Assembly (NCBI GenBank): GCA_946811185.2
Contig: OX328112.1
Span: 124,001-188,000, forward strand
Source of the DNA: Hippopus hippopus
Lineage: Eukaryota > Mollusca > Bivalvia > Cardiida > Cardiidae
DNA length: 64,000 bases
Direction of reading: 5' to 3'
In this document: in pieces, positions 1-12,600 of the stretch
Layout: every line of letters begins with the position of its first letter
Numbering within the stretch: position 1 is the stretch's first letter
Notes under the pieces: model-generated
What the model saw: the letters and a program-made list of their open reading frames with translations, nothing else
What the model was told of the DNA's origin: nothing
Databases searched by the model: none
Program-made: the position numbers and the translations under genes

Positions 1-579
1 GTCTAAGAACTTCGTACAATATACAGCTGAATCCACTATGTACCATATGTTACTGTATGTTATACCACTGTATTAATGATTAAGCAGTGATTTCTATTCC
101 TTTCAACAATATTTTTGAAAACATGAGTGGCATCCATAAATTTCTTATAAATATTGATATTATATTATCATTATATTATATATGTTAATCATGCCAATAT
201 CATTTATTATCCTATGGCCGACTCGCCCAGAAAAAACCAGAGATAAAAACTACAAGTAGAAAAAACTCTGGAAACCTGTGCCCATTTGTCAACGTCTAAT
301 GCCATGGAATGTTGGGCCTCATTCAATGAAATGGATTTGAAGCTTCCAAAACAAATTTCAAGGAATTGTTTTATTATACTAAGAAACACCCATATAAATC
401 GAGGATAACTTTTGGAAACAGCTTGTCTGTTTCAAGAGGCATTTCTGCTAGGAAATAACAACACAGGTACAGAGCTGCAGTGTTACAGTAGTGTATCGCC
501 AGGTACCTCCACTTAATTTTACAAAAGAAAAAATGTCTGTCTGTGTCACCCTCTCAAAGCTGATAGAACCTTGTACTAA

Positions 580-637
580 CTACGAAGACTTTTTTCTGGT
601 ACAATGATGAGGGAGTCTGAGTGCTGGTGGAAAATTT
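580..637 (-). CDS. Candidate last exon
   Basis: A very good acceptor (attattttttccttcag) at 638-654 precedes AAATTTTCC. In the phase left by exon 5269-5405 it adds about 20 residues (KNFPPALRLPHH, then CTRKKSS) and stops at TAG 582-580. Other frames are also open here, so the assignment is tentative. A second acceptor (ttatttcctag) lies at 448-458 and reads EMPLETDKLFPKVILDLYG in another phase. Confidence 0.3.
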
Positions 638-3600
638 CTGAAGGAAAAAATAATATAAAATTGAGATTCTAGAGGCCTAAGATTTCACCACAAGACAAAA
701 ATGTAGACTTGTCAAACTTGAAAGTTTTTGCAGACAACAATTTACTTGTGGTTCAAACGACAGAATTTAATTTTGAAAGAGTAGAAAACTTTGTGGGAAA
801 AGAACAAAATGCTGCTTACCAGCATTTTCTCCAGTTTCCACAATGCTTCCAATAGCCTTATTCATTGAGGTCATTAGATTGTAGAATAAAGGGTTAATAC
901 TGGACATTTTCAGCTGACAGTTTTTTAAAAACACCCTTATACAATTTTGTTAACTCCTTACCAAACCACAAAATTTTAGGCTTATCAAAAATATGAAAGC
1001 ATTTGAAGACAATATAAATAGGATCTGACATGAGTTTTGTTCGATATAAAAATTTTATTAAAAAAGTCTAGGAATAATTTTATTAAGCGAGCCTTTGGCG
1101 TGCTAAATAACATTCTTTCTTGACAAGTTTAATAAAAATTGTATCTCATTCGCCAATGAATGTCAGATTCTTTTTATCACATAACGATATTTCACAAACT
1201 GTAAATCAGAATATGCAAAACCATCTATTGATGCACCTGTGGTAATATACATAAAACCTATTAGCTTCTATGAAATTCGTACAAAAATGATGTCAAAAAT
1301 GACGTCACACAATTGTGAGATTGTGTGTTTAACCCTTTATCAGATGACAAAATTTTAGCCTTGTCCAAATTGAAAGCATTTGCAGACGACAATTCCAGTG
1401 TGGCTCAAATGGAATAATCTTTCTTTGATTGGGTAGAAAAAATTGTGGGAAAAGGAGAAAATGCTGGTTACCAGCATTTTCTCCTTTTCCCACAATGTTT
1501 TCAAAAGGCTTCTTTCTCAAGGTCATTAAAAGTCGAGATTGTGTGGTAATGGGTTAAGGGTCAGTTCTGTTTTTGACAGTATTGCAGTTGTTCAACAGCA
1601 GAAACTTATTTATGCCATTTCAGGGTCCCCCAAACACTGTGATCGGTTCATTGTATTGTTTGATGTAATCCTGTTTTACACCACTTCTAACATTATTTCA
1701 GTCATATCACAGGGCCAGCAGATATATTAATATATGACTTGGGTTTCATCAGCACTAGGTTATGGTTCCAAAGTGTCTTGCCAAAACAACCAAGTGCTTT
1801 TAGTGAGGTTCAAACCTTGGGCTTCCACATTGCAAGTCCTAAACTTTACCACTAAGCCATGCACTACACCATACTGTGTTGGGATTCTGCAGTATCTTGC
1901 CTAAGGTTACTACTATGTGACCAGACCCACCATCAGGAACAGATCTCAAGATTTCATGACGGCAAACTTAACTCCTTAACCCTCTATCACACAATCCCGA
2001 CTGCTAACAACCCCGAGGAAGAACCATTTTAAAAACATTGTAGGTAACCAACATTTAACCCTTATCCTGCTAAATAACATAAACAATACCTTCAAGTCAA
2101 TAGTAAAATCCCAAGGCTATTCTGGGGATGATAAATATCTCCTAATCGGACAGTGTAGATCAAAGATCAGACTGCATATTCTGTGCAGTCTGATCTTGAT
2201 CTACAATGTCCGCAAAAGGTCAGTGAGTCGGACCAGTCTAACATTTTGTTGTCTGGTAAAGAGTTAATTTTTAGCAGATGACAACACTTTAGACTTCTCC
2301 AAACTGAAAGTTTTGCAGAAGGTAAATGTGTTTGAAATGACAGGATAATGTCCTTAACTCTTTACCAAACAAAACACTTGTAGACTTGTCCAAATTGAAA
2401 GCACTTGCAGACAACAAAATACATGGGACTCAAAAATTAAAATTTGATATGGGAAGGGTAGAAAAAATTGTGGGAAAAGGAGAAAATGCTGGTTACCAGC
2501 ATTTTCTCCTTTTCCAACAATGTTTTTAAAAGGCTTTTTTCTCAGAGTCGTGAAATCCCATGATTGTTTGGGAAAGGGTTCACCTCACAATCCGTAGTTG
2601 TAATGACCCCAAGGAAGAAGTCTTATGAAAAAATTGTTGGGAAAGGAGAAAATGCTAGTAACCAGCACTTTCTCTCATTTCCACAATGTTTACTATCCTA
2701 TCAAAGACAGAATCATCAGATCAGCCGCATTTAATTTTTTGTCAGAAAATGCTTTCAATCAACCCAGTCCAAAGTTTTGTCGTATGGTAAAGAGTTAAAA
2801 GGATAGATTGATTGTACGCCGTTTTCAACATTATTTCAGTCATATCGCGACAGCCAGTGCACCCATCCACGCTTTCCTGGAATTTCTTCTTACCAGTACT
2901 CCACACAATATTCTTTCCAAGGCACTGGCTGCTTTCCCACATAACCATCATCTAGACAATGGTCAGCGGTGGGATAGGAATGAATCCTGTTGGAATGACT
3001 ATCATCAATCTTCGGAAAGAAATTGGCCGTGCCAGGGATCCAACCTACGACCCAATGATCTCAAGTCCTGCATACTATCGACTGAGCTAGCAGGGCTCGG
3101 CTTAAAATGATAGAAAATATTGTCTGAAAAAGAAAAAATGCTGGTTAACAACACATTCTCCACTTCCTATAGACTTCCATGTGGTTCAGATTGGTTAACC
3201 CCTGAACCATGAACAAAAAACATTGAGACATAATGACAATTTTTTACCTTTGGGAAATCTCCTGGTGGGGGGGGGGGAATCTTTTGGTATGTGTCTGTCT
3301 TTGGAAGCTTCGGTGGGGAAGAGACTCTGGAAAAAACAAAACAAAATAAATAAACTGTGAGAGTTTTTAGCCTTTAATTTTGTTGGCTACTTTCATTTTC
3401 ATATGTTTAACCCTTGACCTAGCAATCAATTGTCAATTGTTTAACTCTTTATCAGACCACAAAACAGACTTGTCCAAATGAATGCATTTGAAGATGATAA
3501 CATTAAATGTGACTCAAAATTATGGAATTTGTTTTCGGAAGGGTAGAAAACATTGTGGGAAAAGGAGAAAATGCTGGTTACCAGGATTTTCTCCTTTTCC

Positions 3601-6600
3601 AATAATGTTTTTCAAAGGCTTCTTTATGCAGGTTGTTAAAAAAAAGGGATTGTGTAGTAAAGGGTTAAATAACTCGAGGATAAAAGCTTTTGGAACCTAG
3701 TGGGAAATGGACAAAATTGGGAGAACCAGCATTTTATCCTATCCCCACATTGTTTTCTATCTCTAAGAATAAATCCCATCATGTGATCCACATGATTTTT
3801 ATAGTCTAACATTACTTTCAATTTGGAGAGATCTAAAATTGTCTTTTTAGCTAAATAGTTGATAATAGTCACATCAGGATTCTTTATTCTTTCACTTTTG
3901 AACATTGCTTTGGTAATATTTAAGTGTGGTTGATTGATTGTATGGTGTTTAACGCCGTTTTCAACATTATTTCAGTTATATATCGTGGCAGCCAGTGCAC
4001 CTATCCATGCTTTCCTTGAGTCTTTTTTACCAGTACTCTGCACAGTTTTCCTTCTAAGCCACTGGCTGCTTTCCCACATAACCATCATCGAGATAATGGT
4101 CAGCGGTGGGAGAGAAATGAATATCCTGTCGCAATGACTATCATCAATCCTCTGAAAGAAACTGGCCAAGCCAGGGATCGAAATATTTATGTGTGGAAAA
4201 GCAGCCAGTGGCATTTGCTGAAAGTTGTGCAAAGTACATGGAGGAGAAAGTCAAGGAAAAAATGAACAACATAACTAGAATTATGTGTAACTATTCATCA
4301 ATTCTCAAACATTTGGTTGATCTAGGAATTGAGCCAGCAACCTCACGGTTTCAAACCGTATACAATACCCACTTAGCTACCAGCTTCAGCTCTTTCTTGG
4401 TTCGTGGAAGAGGTTGCTTAACTCTTTACCAAATGATGAAATTTTAGACTGGTCCAAATTGAAAGCATTTGCAGACAACAAAACAAAGGTGACTGAAGAA
4501 TTGAAATTTGTTTTGGGAAGGGTAGAAAACATTGTGGGAAAAGGAGAAAATGCTGGTTACCAGTTACGAGTAATGTCCCTTGACGGTAGGACGCATGATG
4601 GGTATAGAGAGAAACTATGTAAATAATATCGAATTAAATTAAGTCTATACCTGAAAATTATGATTTTGAGATATCTTTGGCCATCAGGATCTAATTCCCA
4701 ACATTACCATAAATTTTTCAAGCTGTAATTATTCATGCAAAATCAAATGGAGTAGAGTGCAATCATGGGACAAACAAGCCCAGAGACTAACTGGTTTTGG
4801 AACGAACAAGCCCGGAACCAAAGCGGTCAGTAGACAAATTTTGTATATATCATTGCGCCAATAGAGAGCTTTGAGGGAGTGAAGCTATTTTCAATCAGAA
4901 AGAAGTATTTCCACGATTGATGGCCTAATGCAGTTTATTTCAATACGCCATTATCAGTTATATATCCGAGTGCTATCGAAAAACTCATTTATCTGAGAAA
5001 AATTGAGTTTAATTGGGTTTATTTCCTTCGGCTTTGCACAAAATACGATACATGGTCTTCAAAATTCAATACTGAACATTCATTATTGAACTCATAGTGG
5101 CACTGTCTTCGACAAATGCCACAAAAAACTCAACAGGTGCAGGTTGCTTGGCACAACGTATCAAGGAGATGCATTGAACTTCATATTGCCAGATCATGGC
5201 AGAAATACATATGACAAGTTTTTACGATGAAAAAACATGAAACTATCATCAGTAAATAAATGGCTTACTTTATGGAATCTTCTCCATCATATGAAAACTC
5301 TGGTTTCACTTTGAGATCTTTGTGGAGGAGTCTGAAGTAAAGAATAAACTGTAAACCAGAACGCAGAGTTCTAAAAAAGACAGATGGCTTAATAGGTCCT
5401 GGAATCTGAAAATTTTAACTTTTTGTGTTTTCATACATTACCAAAGAATAACATTCTGGACTGGTCAAAAATTAAAAGCTTTTAAAGACAACAAGTTATT
5501 GATCATTTGTATCGGAGTTTGACAGCATTTTAACAGCATGACAACAAAGAAAATATGGCTTAAATATTCGATTTGTGTCTGAAAGGTTACAAAACATTGC
5601 TGGCTACCAGTATTTTCTCTGTTTCCTACAGTGTTTTCAAAAGTCTTTTTTCAATTCACTGATTGATTGTACGGTCTTCAATGCCATTTTCAACATTATT
5701 TCAGTTATATCGCGGCAGCAAGTTCACCTATCTGTGCTTTCCCGGAGTCTTTTTACCAGTACTCCAGACAATAGTCTTTCCAAGCCACTGGCCACTGGCT
5801 GCTTTCCCACATAATCATTGTCGAAACAATGATCGGGGATTAGAGAGGAATGAATCCTGTTGCAATAACTATCATCAATCCTTGGAGAGATATTGGCCGA
5901 GCCGGGAATTGAACAAGTAACCCCCTGTTCTTGAGTCCTGTAACTACCAACTTCTACAGGGTTGTTGAAATTTTGTATTGTGTAGAATTGAGAAAACTTA
6001 GAATTGTGTGGGATTGGGTTGATATGGATAGAAATAACGAAAAATATTTTCACAACCTATTCCCTCTTTTTCTTAATTGTTTTGTTTATTGTTGTGAAGT
6101 GAACTTCTAAATTAAAAAAAAATGTAATTTAAGATAAATCATATTTTTGAACCTTACCTGTTAATCTAAATTATTGTCAAAAAAGAAACAGCTGCTGCTA
6201 AAATTTATGTGTGATAAATGAGTCCCCAAATAGGCCAGCAGGGGACACTGAATAAACATGTCCACATTCAAAACAAGCAATGCATTCATTGCAGTAGCGT
6301 TAAAATGCATTTAAATATCAATCATACCATTTAAAAGTATGGAAAATATTGTGAAGATGCTACTCTGTTCTTGGTAGCTGGTCCAAGTGTAAGTTGCTGA
6401 CAGAAAAATGAATTATAAAAACAGGCAAAAAGTAAACAAAAGATTGAGTGACCTAGCAACTTTTCACCTATCTTGTACTTCAGAAATAAAATTTTCTGCC
6501 AGCAACTAACACTTCGACTGACAGTACAATAACAGATTGCCATCTTTACAATAATTTCCGTACTTTAAAATTATTTTTACTTTTGGCAGCTGTAGTTACT

Positions 6601-9600
6601 TTAACCAAGAGCAAAATACTATTCATCTATTCTCATACAGCTATAACAAGAAGTAGGTCAGAAGCAAGAATAGTTAGCCGAGCTGAAAACTATGCAGTTG
6701 TGATACAAAATGTATTTCATGGACCTAAAATTATGTGACGACTTGCTCGGTATCAGGCATCACACAGTTGTATTAAAACCCCTTTTGCCAGAGCATGGTT
6801 CAATTGTCCATATGAATTGATTAGTTCCAAAATTGACAAAATAGGCTATAGTGCAAAAACACAGATTTTTGACAGTCTCAGAATACAAGATTTTTGACAG
6901 TCTCAGAATACAAGAAATTTGTTGATCTCTTTTAAAATTGTTTCAATGCACTTCCCTGGACAATGTAGATCAAGATCAGACTGCACAGAATGTCCAATCT
7001 GATCTAGGATGTCAAACGTCAGATACATGGGGATATTTCATATTTCTTGGCTAATTACCAGTATAGTCTCAAAAATGTGACGCTATGGTGATTGTTTTCA
7101 TATTTGGACATTTATTGTGCACCGTTCTGCCTCAAGCCCATCGTAATTTTCTGGTAGCAAAGATAAGAGTGCTTTAATGACTGTTTCGTCAGTTTAAACT
7201 GTATTGCATCGAAATGCAATTCACTTTCAGTAACAAACATGACCACAAATTATTACAACCTTTCATCACCTTAAAAGCTTGTAGAAGTCGTTTATAACAT
7301 GTAAATCTCAGAAAACAGCCGACAAAATTTATCTTGTGTGGCGGCCATTTTGTGTGTTTTTGGGAACGTAAACAACTCAAGTAACAGATGAAATGAACTG
7401 TTTTTTCTTATGTTAAGGGTTTCAATTGAAAATATTTATACTTCAAATGAAGGGTAATTGAATACACTAGCAACAGGTATTTTTAAATTCGAATTTTGTG
7501 CTCCATTTGTGAAATTGTGAGAGTTCAAACTGGCGCACAAAATCTGTGCAGAGATTTCAACGGTTTTTGTCTTGATCGTCTCTGTACCCAGAGGCGACCA
7601 GTCAAAAAGTAATATTGCCTTTGGGGACAGTTATCTGCACTAATTTACTAGTTATGCCTTTAAATTGTAAGTATGATAATGGATTCTCACCTGTGATGTT
7701 TCCAAGGTATATAATGATTCCTTTCCACTGGACAACCACGGTACAACACGCTGAACCATTCCACCAAATTGACCATGCTGAAACGCAATCTTAGGCAACC
7801 AAGCAAATGATCACCTTCATTATGCATTTATGTTCATGAGTATTTATAGCTTTTCTGTGTCTGCTCCATGTTCTCAATATGTAAATGCTCATATTCACAC
7901 TCATAGAAGTATGTAATATTAGTCAATACAAAAAATAGTACTGGTAACTAGTTCAATCCACTGTTCAATCAAGCATTGTGAGCAAAATAGTTTTACTGAG
8001 CTGCCAGTTGAATGAACAATTCTTGATTCAATACATGGCCTGGTCATATCAACCCATGTCTGAGAGACTGGAAAAAGCCTTCAATTTGACTATGGCTTCA
8101 TGTGTGTGTTACAAATCATGGGCAAAAGTGAGTAATCATACACCTGTAAGCCCCTTAGTACTGGCAAAGTAAAACTGTCATATCTAGTAGTATTTTTGTG
8201 GAGCTGCAATTACATGACTGTATGGCTCAATACATGGCCCGGTCATACCAAGACCAAAGACTTTACAAAATGCCATCAACTACGGCAAATAAATATATAC
8301 ACCAATAGGCCCCTAGGTACTGGCAAAGTGAAATTTATTCCGACTAGAAATATTTTTGCAGAGCTGCAACTTAATGACAGAATGGTTCTATCCATGGGCT
8401 GGTCATACCAATAACTGGGAAACTGTGGTGGTCTTCAACTTTGACATTATAGTTTATTGTGCATGTGTGAGTGACAGTTACAGTCTTGAGTACTGGTAAA
8501 ACTTTCATCTTTGCATTAAATTAAGGGATTGACTTCCAGGAATTTTAGGCTGTTACTGTCATCAAATAATTCTATTAACTGAATATGTAATTCTTAATTT
8601 TCATCTCATACTTTGTTATAATTTGACTTTAGTTTCTGTAGATGCATGCTATTTTAAGATTTTAAAAGCAGAGTGATATGTTACCTTTGCCGTAGACCAG
8701 TATCTTTTCATCGATTCTGCAAGACAGATTAAATTACAAGAGCAAACTACCGTAATAATGACTGAAATTGAGGCAAAGAGTAATGACATCAGCAATTCAT
8801 AACTCACTAAGCTTATTTCTAATTCTAGCAGTAGATTCCATATACTAATCAGTAAGCCAAAGACGTCCTAAAATAGTTCTTTTTGGTATACGTGAAATAT
8901 GCTTATTCTTAGAGGTTCTCAATGGAAAAACAAAATGTCCACACTGTGGATGTAATCTGTTAATTTCAAATATCCAAAATCCAAAAGATCAAAAATGTAC
9001 TTTTCAAATGGAATCTACTGTTCTCTTAATCCTAGCACCTTAAACCCAGTCTTTGGCTAACCAAATAACCTTAACAGGATGGCAACAAATAATGACAAAA
9101 AGGTGGATGTGCTAACACACAGTTACTGGACAAAAATCTCTGACACTACAGTTTCCAACTCCCTTCACCTTCAAAACTGCAAACATAACAGAAAACTGCT
9201 TAAGGCTATAGCAAACTTGTACTCCATTTGGCATTTTCATGGACTTATTTTAGCTTGTTAAACAAAGGTTTAAATGAAACCATTCACAAGCTGAATGGTC
9301 TATCACAAAGCACAAAGGTGATAGCTCCTAATATCAGCCAAATGTGACATAAAAGTCCCACTGGTATAACTGCTGATCAAAGTTATCAACACTAACCCAA
9401 AAGTGTCAGAGGCATTATTCATTTTTAAACCTACACAATAGGCACCTGACTGTGAAGAAGAATGGATCAGATTGCTCTGTTCCATATCATTAAATTATGT
9501 ATCTAATTTTCTCATACTTGTAAGGATCTTGTTGCCATCCGTACAATTCCTAAAAACCTTAACTCTTTACCAGACAACAAAATTTCAGACAGGTCCAAAT

Positions 9601-12600
9601 TGAAATCATTTGCAGATGACAATTGAAGGTGGCCTGTATGACACAGTTTGTTAGGATAGAAAGCATAATCTCCTTTTTCCACAGTGTTTCAAGAAGCTTT
9701 CTTAGTCAGATTTGTTATAAATCAGCATTATGTGGTAAAGAGTGAAAAAAAAAAATAGGCTAAGTTCTTAACTCTAAATTATCTTATTCTAAGTAACAGT
9801 AAACAATGACCCCCAGTGTTCTGCCAGGGATTTTAAAAGTAGAGACAAATGTCTCAATCATCCAGAAAAGTTTGAGATATTTCTTTAAAATTCAGGGACA
9901 AAATTTCGTAATACAATGAAATTGTTTAAACTGTAAGACCTGTGGTACAGGTATTTTTTACTATCTTCTGCCAATGTTGATTGAATTTGAGGGGTACTGG
10001 GCATCAGAACATTATCAGACTTTCAGCTCTGATTGTTGGTATGCTTTGGCTGACCATTGAAACTTAGGATAAAACCTGGCTTTTTTGCCGTGTTGACAAA
10101 ACCATTTTCCGACTGAGATTGCAGAAGATACTACGTTGTGACAGTATAATACACAATCAATACTTGGTTGATGTTTTCGGTCCAATCAAATTTCATTTGC
10201 ATATAGGCACCTTCGGTGCCCATGAAAACACTAAATTGTAATAGTTACACGGCTGATTGTGCAATTTTTGATACGCAACAGAAATCACCTTTTACTGATA
10301 TTTTCTGCAACATTTTGAATTTTTTAGCGAGAAAATTGCAAATACATGGGCTCGGCAGAACACTGATACCCTCAATCTCTCTCCTAGGTAAGCTAGCATG
10401 TTTATATGTGTAACCAGTGTGCATATCTGTATATCTACAAGAAGTCCTCCAAATCCTCTTCCTCTTTCCCTCCTTCGAATTTCTTCTTCCTCATTCCCCT
10501 CCTCCTCTCTTCCTATTCTTCCTCCTCATTCTCCTCTTTTACTGACCACCATCTCCATCTCCTCTCTGGACCATTGCTGTCTTCTGCTCTTCTGACCATC
10601 ATCTCTTTCTCCTCTTCATCTTCACTTTCTGTACTAGTGGCTGTTGCAGCCGGCTACATTGACCACTGTCTCTATCTCCTATGCACCTCAATCCTATCTC
10701 CGCCTCCTCTTCTGATAACTGTATCTGCCTTGTATCTCCTCCTCTACTTATCAAAGTCATCTATCCCCAAAACACATCAGTGAAAACATGTATTTTTGCC
10801 AATTTGAAGGCACTTGCAGACGACAAAGAAAAGTTGACTCAAAAATTTGAATTTCTTTCAGAAATTGAAAGTATTTGCAGATGACAAATTGAAGGTGGCC
10901 CAAATGACAAAGTTTGTTAGGAGAGAAAACATTGTGAGAAAAGGAGAAAATGGTGGATATCAGCATTTTCTCCTTATTCCACAGTGTTTCTAGAGGCTTT
11001 CTTAGATTTGTTGTAAGTCAGCATTATGTGTAAAGAGTAAAAAAAGAGAGCCATTTCTTAACTCTAAATTTTTACTGATCCTACTCTAAGTAACAGTAGA
11101 CAATGACTCCCTCAATCTCTCTCCAAAGTAAGCTAGAATGTTTATTTGTATAAACAGTAAGCATATCTTATTCTCCTCCTCTACATTTCAGAGTCACTAT
11201 CTTCACCAACTCTCTATATTTCGGAGTCACTATCTCCACCAACACTGTACATTTCGGAGTCACTATCTCCACCTTCACTGTACATTTCAGAGTCACTATC
11301 TCCACCTTCTCTCCACATTTTGGAGTCATCTATCTCCACCTATTCTGTAGATCTCAGAGTCAGGCTCATGGGTATATAATAACCATCTATGGCATAGTCT
11401 CTTGGCCTGAGACTGTGGTAGTTGTCAAGAACGGACTGTGAAGCCATCAGTATGTTCGGTGTGGCCATTGGGTGTACCACAGGAAGATAAAGGAGTGTTG
11501 TCAGTTGCATACATGAAGACCTAGGGTTCTTTGATCCAAGAAGTGTCTAAAGAAAAGTGCAGAACTGCGGATTCCATCATGATTTATCCTAAGGCCTAAC
11601 AAAATTCAAAAAAAAAAAAAAAAAAAAAAACCAAAGGCATTTCAAAAACCTGCAAGTCCTGGTCAAAATGCAGATTCCATCATACCTTATCCTAATGTGT
11701 TAAATTTTCTATTTCCTAGTAAATACTAGTACTTGAGGAGTAAAGTTCTATATGATATACAAGCAAAAAAAAAGAGGAAAGAAGCAAAAAAAATCTGTCT
11801 CTAAACTACAGAGACCTAACCCTACCCCCACTCAACAACCTTAACCTCTGCCTATTTACCACCATCTCCTTATCTCCTTCTCCTCAACAAATCAAAGTTA
11901 ACTATCCCTAAAACACATCAGTGAAAACATGCATTTTTGCCAAATTGAAAGCATTTGCTGATGACAAAGTAATTTTGACTCAGAAAGTTAAATTTCTCTT
12001 GGAAAGTGTAGAAGACATACATGTTACATGCATTTTCTCCTTTTCACACAAAGTCATCAAAAAGATCCTGCCATCAATACCTTTCCTTTATGCCTAACAA
12101 AATAGGAAAAATAAAAAACTAAAGGCATTTCAAAAACCTGCAAGTCCTGGTCAAAATGCAGTTTCCATCATGCCTTATCCTAACACCTAACAAAATTGAA
12201 AAAAAAATAAAGAGACCTCTCTACTTCCACTCAACAACCTTTACCTCTACCTCGTCTTTTTACCACCATCTCCTTATCTCCTTCTCCTCAACGAATCAGT
12301 CAACTATCCCCAAAACACATCAGTGAAAACATGCATTTTTGCCAAATTGAAAGCATTTGCTGACGACAAAGTAATTTCGACTCAGAAATTTAAATTTCTG
12401 TTGGAAAGTGTAGAAAACATACATGTTACATGCATTTTCTCCTTTTCACACAAAGTCACCAAAAAGATCCTGCCATCAATACCTTTCCTTAATGCCTAAC
12501 AAAATAGGAAAAATAAAAAAACTAGAGGCATTTCAAAAACCTGCAAGTCCTGGTCAAAATGCAGTTTCCATCATGCCTTATCCTAACACCTAACAAAATT

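Noticed and set aside
6143..6200. Possible exon ending at donor GTAAGG (inverse of CCTTAC at 6158-6163)
   Set aside because: A strong donor, but every frame from the nearest acceptor meets a stop, so it cannot be a coding internal exon.
10406..10783. 125-codon Ser/Leu/Phe-rich frame
   Set aside because: Pyrimidine-rich low complexity, no start context or partner exons.
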